NCBI GenBank assembly: GCA_003135055.1
Contig: PLDF01000159.1
Location: forward strand, 1 to 64,000
Source of the DNA: Bryobacterales bacterium
GTDB lineage: Bacteria > Acidobacteriota > Terriglobia > Bryobacterales > Bryobacteraceae
Reading direction: 5' to 3'
Length of the DNA: 64,000 nt
Below the pieces are notes generated by a model. The model was not told the origin of the DNA, did no database searches, and worked only from the letters and a program-made list of their open reading frames with translations. Every line of letters begins with the position of its first letter. Position 1 is the first letter of the stretch. The position numbers and the translations under genes were made by a program. Shown here piece by piece: positions 59,166 to 64,000 of this stretch.

Positions 59166-59480
59166 ATGGAGCCATAGTGAGCGCCGCTCAAGCGTGAACC
59201 CGTTCGTGGGCAGGTTGCTAAACGGCTGCGGATTGTTAATAACTCGGAGTCTCACGTTTGCGACTTACCGGCATTTAGCTTAGCTTGTCAAAGCCCTGGG
59301 CCGAATCACAAGCTACGCGGATTGACAGTCTGCCGGCAAAGCCTGTGCCGGCTACGGCCCTTCCCGAAAATGCGTAAGCACCCGAGCAACTCGTTGTTTT
59401 GGCACAATAGAAGCTCATGTGCGATCGGCGGCGCTTTGGAGCACGCGTTGGGCAGCGCTTTGGAACACGCGGGAGGCAGG
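59166..59480. other. 315-bp gap before the frameshifted GT-C gene
   Basis: No gene is supported. A 21-bp imperfect direct repeat lies at about 59433-59475 (GCGCTTTGGAGCACGCG and GCGCTTTGGAACACGCG). Confidence 0.45.
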
Positions 59481-61139
59481 TTGAGTAAGCGTACGTTCGC
59501 TCGTATCGAAGCTCGTATCATCGCTCGTATCATGGGCCTTGCGCTTCTGGTTGCGGCATCGTTCGCAACCGTCGGATTCAACTATTTCACTGTCACCCAA
59601 ATCCTGCGCGCACGCACCCGCGTCCCTTGGCTGGATGAGTGGGCGATGATACAGGAGTTCGTTCTCTATAAGCGTGGCAGCCCTCTTTTCCCGATTCTTT
59701 GGTCGTCTTATTGGGGACACCGCCTTGTCGTTCCACGCTTGATTTTCTTTGCGAATCTACAATGGGCATCGAGGGGAGAGAACATCAGATTCAGAATCAA
59801 TATGACTGAAACCGCTTCAGATGGAGAACTTTGTCTGGAACATGCAGTTTATGTTCCCGCTGGTCTACGCCGCATCCAGCGCCGCCTTCGTTTGTCTGGC
59901 GCTTAACCGCGACAACGGCCGCTACGCTTTCCTGCTCTTGTGTGTTATCGCGGCCGCGGTCGCGTCTTATACGATGCCGAACGGACTCTTGGTTTGGCCC
60001 GTGCTGGTGGCGCAAGCGATCTATTTGAAGCTGAAACGGCATCTTACGATCGCGATCGCGCTCCTCGGCGCCGTCATATTCGCTTCGTACTGCTGGCACT
60101 ACCAGACTCCCCCGCTCGGCCTCGGCGCATTCGGTATGTTACGGCACCCGGCTGACGCGACAATTCTCATTGGACTTCTGCTGGGAGCCGTGCTGAATTC
60201 CGTCTCATCGCGCCTTGGAATTGCGATGACCATACTGGCCCTCTTAGGCGCCGTCTATCTGGGTGCGAAGGCGCTTAGAGATCGGCCCGCTCAACAATCT
60301 TGGCTCTCAGCGCTGGCGGCGATTCTCGTCTTTCTTCCGCTCAGCGCGGCCAGCATCGTCGCCGGAAGGCTGACTCCGCAATGGCTAGCCGGTAACACCG
60401 CCGTGCCAAGCCGTTATTACACCTTGATTGATGCCTTTTGGGCGGCCCTCGCGGTCCTTATCCTGTATATATTCAGCCATAAGCCTCGTTCCCTGCTGTT
60501 AGCCGGATTCTACGGCGCGCTGTACCTATGCGTGATGTTTCTCCACCCACGCATGCAAAAAAGCGCCGCTGAAGACTGGTCGGGCTTCATTCGGGGACAG
60601 ACGCCGTGGGCGCGGCGTTGATTGTCGATGCGCCGCATGAAGAACTGCTCTCAGTCCTTTGGCCGCTTAAGCCTCAGCGCGATGATGTCGTTGCGTTCCT
60701 GCGCCAGGAGCGTCTGGCATTTTTTGCGGAGCCTCGTGCGGCATGGCAAGGCAGACGCGTCTCAGAGCTGTTCCCGGCTGCCGGCCCGGACCGGTGTATC
60801 GGCGGCATCGAGAGAACGCTCACGCTCAAGGATTCCGCCGCCGGCGGGCCGTGGCGCGTCGAAGGCTGGGCATGGGATACTTCGGCAAACCGCGGGTTCG
60901 ACTATCTTCTAATCGCGGAACCGGCCGGTTTGGTTGTGGGCATCGCGCGCGGCGGATTTCGCCATCGTTACTTCCCAGGTTTCTTCACGGACATTCCGGT
61001 GGCTCCGGTATATCATATGCGCTTTCCCGCCAGCGAATGGCTGGGTTACGTGCGTCAGACGGTGAAGAGTCCCTGGACCGTTTACGGCATCCTGCCGCAA
61101 ATGGATCGAATATGTACGATCAAGGATGAGGGTAACTGA
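59481..61139 (+). pseudogene. frameshifted GT-C-like membrane protein gene
   Basis: Three consecutive plus-strand frames read like one membrane protein. The first (from TTG at 59481 with GGGAGG upstream) has a membrane helix and RVPWLDEWAMIQEFV, then SYWGHRLVVPRL; it loses sense after about 59765. The second (59821-60621) continues ENFVWNMQFMFPLVYAAS with eight membrane helices. The third (60606-61139) holds a soluble C-terminal domain (GGIERTLTLKDSAAGGPWRV; VYHMRFPASEWLGY). Two frame changes are needed, near 59765-59820 and 60606-60621. The N-terminus also has an in-frame tandem repeat (IEARIIARIM) from a 12-bp DNA unit. I regard it as a decayed glycosyltransferase-like gene unless sequencing errors explain both shifts. 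Confidence 0.7.
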
Positions 61140-61430
61140 CCGGGATCGCGGCTGATCTATAAGTGAATCTGGCCGCCGAAAGCGGGCGCGCGATTTACGG
61201 CAATCTCGCGGATCGTTGCCTGCGGCTGGGAGCTGGCCCCGGTTTGCCAATCGGCACGTGCAGCTTCCCGCGGGCCTGCACTTGAAGCCCGGACGATCAC
61301 GGATGCGGGAGCGCTGTGACCGAGGCCCCGATTGAGGCTGGATGGGATTTCGCTCACGGCCTAAGCTTTCTGAGAAACGCGCCGGGTAGGTGTCCGGTTT
61401 CCAATCGTGCGATGTTGTCCTTGTGCTGGG
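61140..61430. other. gap of about 290 bp without a gene
   Basis: Follows the frameshifted gene and leads into an R2 copy. I see no supported gene. Confidence 0.4.
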
Positions 61431-61470
61431 AAACCACTCCCTGACGGTCGTGGCTCCGATCGGAGCGACC
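61431..61470. repeat. R2 element, partial copy
   Basis: AAACCACTCCCTGACGGTCG followed by TGGCTCCGATCGGAGCGACC. It is the left half of the R2 palindrome; the right half occurs separately at 61808 and 43772. Confidence 0.75.
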
Positions 61471-61572
61471 CTTTAATGCGTGTCCGGCAAGCTTGAAGCT
61501 GCGCTGCCCTTTGTTACGCCAGGCGATAGCAGCAGCAGAGCTACCCCGCCGGGAGAGCGATCTCGCCTTTCG

Positions 61573-61790
61573 TCAGTTCTCGGATGGTTTCTCAGCATGG
61601 TCGATGACGAGGATTTCCATCGGCGCCTTGCCCGCCTCCAGTTTCAGACCCAGTTGCTCTTGCAAGGCTGTGAAGAGCGATGGCCCCAGCGTATCCGCTC
61701 CCTGCTTATCGTCGGGCGCCCGCTTCAGCTTGAAGGTGAAGGTTCCACTTAGCCTGGTATGATCCACTACGGTGTGCTCTAACTTTTCTA
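61573..61790 (-). pseudogene. C-terminal fragment of a TIGR03435-type protein
   Basis: The minus frame reads DHTRLSGTFTFKLKRAPDDK, then GPSLFTALQEQLGLKLEAGK and ILVIDHAEKPSEN, the C-terminal third of the family represented in full at 42134-42958. An in-frame stop upstream and loss of the first 200 residues show it is a remnant. It lies between two R2 copies, which may have helped delete the rest. Confidence 0.75.
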
Positions 61791-61807
61791 ACTAACTAGT
61801 TCCCTGA

Positions 61808-61920
61808 ATGCGAAAGCCGCTTGCTAACGCGCGGTGCGCCGATCGGAGCCACGACCGTGAGGGAGTGTTTCCAGCAACGGCGCAAGATCACGCGGTCACA
61901 GCTAAGCCGAAGTGCTAACA
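61808..61920. repeat. R2 element, complete copy
   Basis: Reads GAATGCGAAAGCCGCTTGCT, GCCGATCGGAGCCACGACCG, TGAGGGAGTG and CACGCGGTCACAGCTAAGCC. On the opposite strand it matches 51811-51916 over its length. The outer words define the element ends as about 110 bp apart. Confidence 0.7.
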
Positions 61921-61978
61921 CGCTTCGTAGCGAACGATTGCGGACCCGGCTTGCAGCAGCGCGCGCGCCACAACCGCC

Positions 61979-63097
61979 CTACTCGATCCAGCCGCCGCCT
62001 AACACTACGTCGCCTTCGTAAAACACCGCGCCCTGCCCTGGCGTGACGGCGCGTTGCGCATTATCGAAAACCACCTCCACGCGAGCCGGCTCGGAAGTCG
62101 CGTGCAAGGTTGCCGCCGCGGGCGTGTGCTTGTTGCGGATCTTTACCTGCGCGTGCGCCGCTCTCTCTACTCCCGCGATGGAAATCCAATTCACGTCGCG
62201 GGCGAAGAAGCGCTCTCGCAGCAGCTCGTCGTTCGAGCCAACCGTCACGCGCCGAGTTTGCGCGTCGGTCGCAATCACGTAAAGCGGCTCCGCGGCGGCA
62301 ACGCCCAGGCCGCGGCGTTGTCCCACGGTGAAACGATGCACCCCGCCGTGGCGCCCCACGGTGCGGCCTGTGGTGGTGACTATCTCACCCTCCGTGCGCT
62401 CCGGCTCGACGCCGCTTTCCTTCAGATACGCGCTCATGAACGCGGCATAGTCGCCGTTCGGCACGAAGCAGATCTCCTGGCTATCGGCCTTAATCGCCAC
62501 GGCGAGATCCATAGAGCCCGCCAGCTCGCGCACCTCCGGCTTGGTGAGATGGCCCAACGGAAAAAGCGTGCGGGCAAGCTGCGGCTGCGTAAGGCCGAAA
62601 AGAAAGTAGGTCTGATCCTTGGCGTGGTCCACGCCGCGCAACAGCTCATAGCGGCCCGAGGCTTGGTTGAACCGGATGCGCGCGTAGTGTCCGGTGGCGA
62701 TCTGCCGCGCGCCGGCGGCGTCGGCCAATTCCAGGAAGCGATCGAACTTGATGTAGTTGTTGCACAGCGTGCATGGCACCGGCGTGCGGCCGGCGAGGTA
62801 CTCGGCCACGAACGGCTTCACCACCTGATCTTCGAACTGCCGCTCGAAATTCACCACGTAATACGGCACGCCGAGTTGCTCGGCGACGCGCCGGGCATCG
62901 TACACGTCGTCGAGCGAGCAGCACCTGCCCGACCCGGAAGATCCGCCCCCTTCGCTCGAAAGCTCAGGCAAACGGCGCTGGTTCCAGAGCTGCATCGTCA
63001 TGCCGACCACGTTGTGGCCCTGGCGCACCAGCAGCGCCGCGACGGTGGAGCTATCCACGCCGCCGCTCATGGCAACCGCAATGGGTGGGTTAGGCAT
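61979..63097 (-). CDS. mnmA: tRNA-uridine 2-sulfurtransferase MnmA
   Basis: 372-aa enzyme that 2-thiolates the wobble uridine (U34) of tRNAs for Lys, Glu and Gln. The PP-loop SGGVDSSTVAALL is at the N-terminus, the catalytic cysteines are in TPVPCTLCNNYIKF and DSQEICFVPNGDY, and GHYARI and DQTYFLFGL are further family motifs. The ATG at 63097 is used; the open frame upstream runs through the R4 element. It follows the cysteine desulfurase gene (sulfur donor) after that element. Confidence 0.93.
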   Translation of the reverse strand: MPNPPIAVAMSGGVDSSTVAALLVRQGHNVVGMTMQLWNQRRLPELSSEGGGSSGSGRCCSLDDVYDARRVAEQLGVPYYVVNFERQFEDQVVKPFVAEYLAGRTPVPCTLCNNYIKFDRFLELADAAGARQIATGHYARIRFNQASGRYELLRGVDHAKDQTYFLFGLTQPQLARTLFPLGHLTKPEVRELAGSMDLAVAIKADSQEICFVPNGDYAAFMSAYLKESGVEPERTEGEIVTTTGRTVGRHGGVHRFTVGQRRGLGVAAAEPLYVIATDAQTRRVTVGSNDELLRERFFARDVNWISIAGVERAAHAQVKIRNKHTPAAATLHATSEPARVEVVFDNAQRAVTPGQGAVFYEGDVVLGGGWIE

Positions 63098-63098
63098 G

Positions 63099-63221
63099 TG
63101 GGGCGGACCCCCTGGTCCGCACGGGTCGACCCGTTCTTCGCTAACGACATCAACTTCACCAGGTTGCCGGCGAGCAAGCCGGCCAGGGGGCCGGCTGCGG
63201 ACCAGGGCGTCCGCCCCACAA
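63099..63221. repeat. R4 element with 23-bp inverted ends
   Basis: Left end GTGGGGCGGACCCCCTGGTC and right end GACCAGGGCGTCCGCCCCAC are inverse copies, with a GCCGGCC-rich hairpin (GCAAGCCGGCCAGGGGGCCG) inside. It fills the whole 127-bp gap between the desulfurase stop and the mnmA start codon. Confidence 0.8.
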
Positions 63222-63224
63222 GGC

Positions 63225-64000
63225 TCAGGCATGCACCGATATCCGGCGCAGATGCGCCACCGACGCTTCGAGCGCCTCCACTAACTGGTCCACTTGCTCC
63301 GCGGTATTCGAATGGCCCAGCGAAAAACGGATGCTCGATCGGGCGCGATCCGCGGAAAGTCCGATGGCGGTGAGCACGTGGGACGGCGTAATCGCGCCGC
63401 TCGAACAGGCCGACCCGGTGGATACGGCGAAGCCGCGCAGATCGAGCGCGATCACCATCGCCTCACCGTCGATCGCGTCGAATTGGATATTCGTGGTGTT
63501 GGGCGTACGGCTGTGCCGGTATCCGTTGACGGCTGTGCCGGGGATGCGGCGGAGCACCGCGTCTTCGAGCCGGTCGCGCAACGCTCCATCCATGAACCGG
63601 TTCAGTGCCAGTTCCGCCGCCGCGCCGAAGCCTACGATTCCCGGAATGTTTTCCGTGCCCGGCCGCCGGTCGCGCTCGTGATGGCCGCCGAAGGCGATGC
63701 CGGCCAGCTTAAGCCCCTTGCGGATATAGAGCGCGCCGCAGCCCTTGGGGGCGTACAGCTTGTGGGCGCTCATGCTGTATAGATCGGCGCCAAGCTTGCG
63801 AACATCCACGGGTATCTTGCCGAGCGCCTGTACGCCATCCACGTGCAGAGGCACGCCGGCCTGGTGCGCGATGCGCGCGATTTCGCCGATGGGCTGAATG
63901 GTTCCCAATTCGTTGTTCGCGTGCATGATCGAAATCAGAGCCGTCTCCGGGCGAAGCGCATCGCGGATGTCGGCGGGGTCCACGATGCCGCTCGGCCCCA
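63225..64000 (-). CDS. cysteine desulfurase (NifS/IscS-like), partial
   Basis: The 5' part lies beyond the window; 258 or so C-terminal residues are visible. PLP-enzyme landmarks are HANNELGTIQPIGEIA, HVDGVQALGKIPVD, SMSAHKLYAPKGCGALYI with the PLP Lys (SAHK), and the active cysteine in STGSACSSGAITPSHVL. FGGHHERDRRPGTENIPGIV fits the family. It supplies sulfur for MnmA, whose gene follows, and for Fe-S clusters. Confidence 0.92.
   Translation of the reverse strand, partial: GPSGIVDPADIRDALRPETALISIMHANNELGTIQPIGEIARIAHQAGVPLHVDGVQALGKIPVDVRKLGADLYSMSAHKLYAPKGCGALYIRKGLKLAGIAFGGHHERDRRPGTENIPGIVGFGAAAELALNRFMDGALRDRLEDAVLRRIPGTAVNGYRHSRTPNTTNIQFDAIDGEAMVIALDLRGFAVSTGSACSSGAITPSHVLTAIGLSADRARSSIRFSLGHSNTAEQVDQLVEALEASVAHLRRISVHA

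Overview
The window is high-GC DNA, roughly 60-65 % by eye, and almost certainly comes from a soil Acidobacterium of the Solibacter/Bryobacter type. The pointers are an ADOP-type MacB/FtsX permease (43925-46354), a TIGR03435-type protein plus a decayed second copy (42134-42958; 61573-61790), a PQQ dehydrogenase of the acidobacterial type paired with a two-haem cytochrome c, many secreted peptidases and abundant interspersed palindromic repeats. No rRNA, tRNA, CRISPR array, complete IS or prophage was found. This assignment rests on family knowledge, not on a search.

Layout, 1-20 kb: an M61 metallopeptidase; a minus-strand run of unknown protein, amidohydrolase, NarL-type response regulator and histidine kinase; a split transketolase; a GT-C membrane protein divergent from a YprB-like exonuclease; a DUF4097-like surface protein; an unknown secreted protein with a CPBP protease; peptide deformylase and an MFS exporter; an anchored coiled-coil protein, a beta-CASP RNase, a BON protein and a small lipoprotein.

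20-31 kb: a two-gene module (degenerate nuclease-like protein plus PIN-domain protein), a homocysteine methyltransferase/MTHFR fusion, a Sua5/YrdC protein, a DksA-type protein, a truncated PD40 gene next to an AT-rich patch and an unrecognised gene, a large S9 peptidase, and an acid-sugar kinase/PdxA pair. 31-40 kb: one long minus-strand gene cluster rimP-nusA-infB-DUF503-rbfA-apbE-hemE-hemH, joining the translation/transcription core operon to haem synthesis and flavinylation, with a terminator-like leader in front of rimP.

40-52 kb: a disturbed stretch with gene fragments and a frameshifted gene, then the ADOP permease, a DUF1223 protein, a tiny basic secreted protein with a zinc-ribbon rhomboid protease, the AroD-AroE fusion, and a small Tat-type protein with an amidase. 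52-64 kb: cytochrome c plus PQQ dehydrogenase, hrcA-grpE-dnaJ, a small membrane protein, a HAD phosphatase, a frameshifted GT-C gene, mnmA, and a cysteine desulfurase cut by the window end; the last two together serve tRNA 2-thiolation.

The strongest unexplained signal is repetitive DNA. At least four families of palindromic elements (called R1-R4 here), a 43-bp inverted repeat inside the rbfA-DUF503 gap, and many short tandem repeats of 9-18 bp, several of them inside genes, recur across the window. The best candidate for an undescribed protein system is the nuclease-like/PIN pair at 19503-20625.
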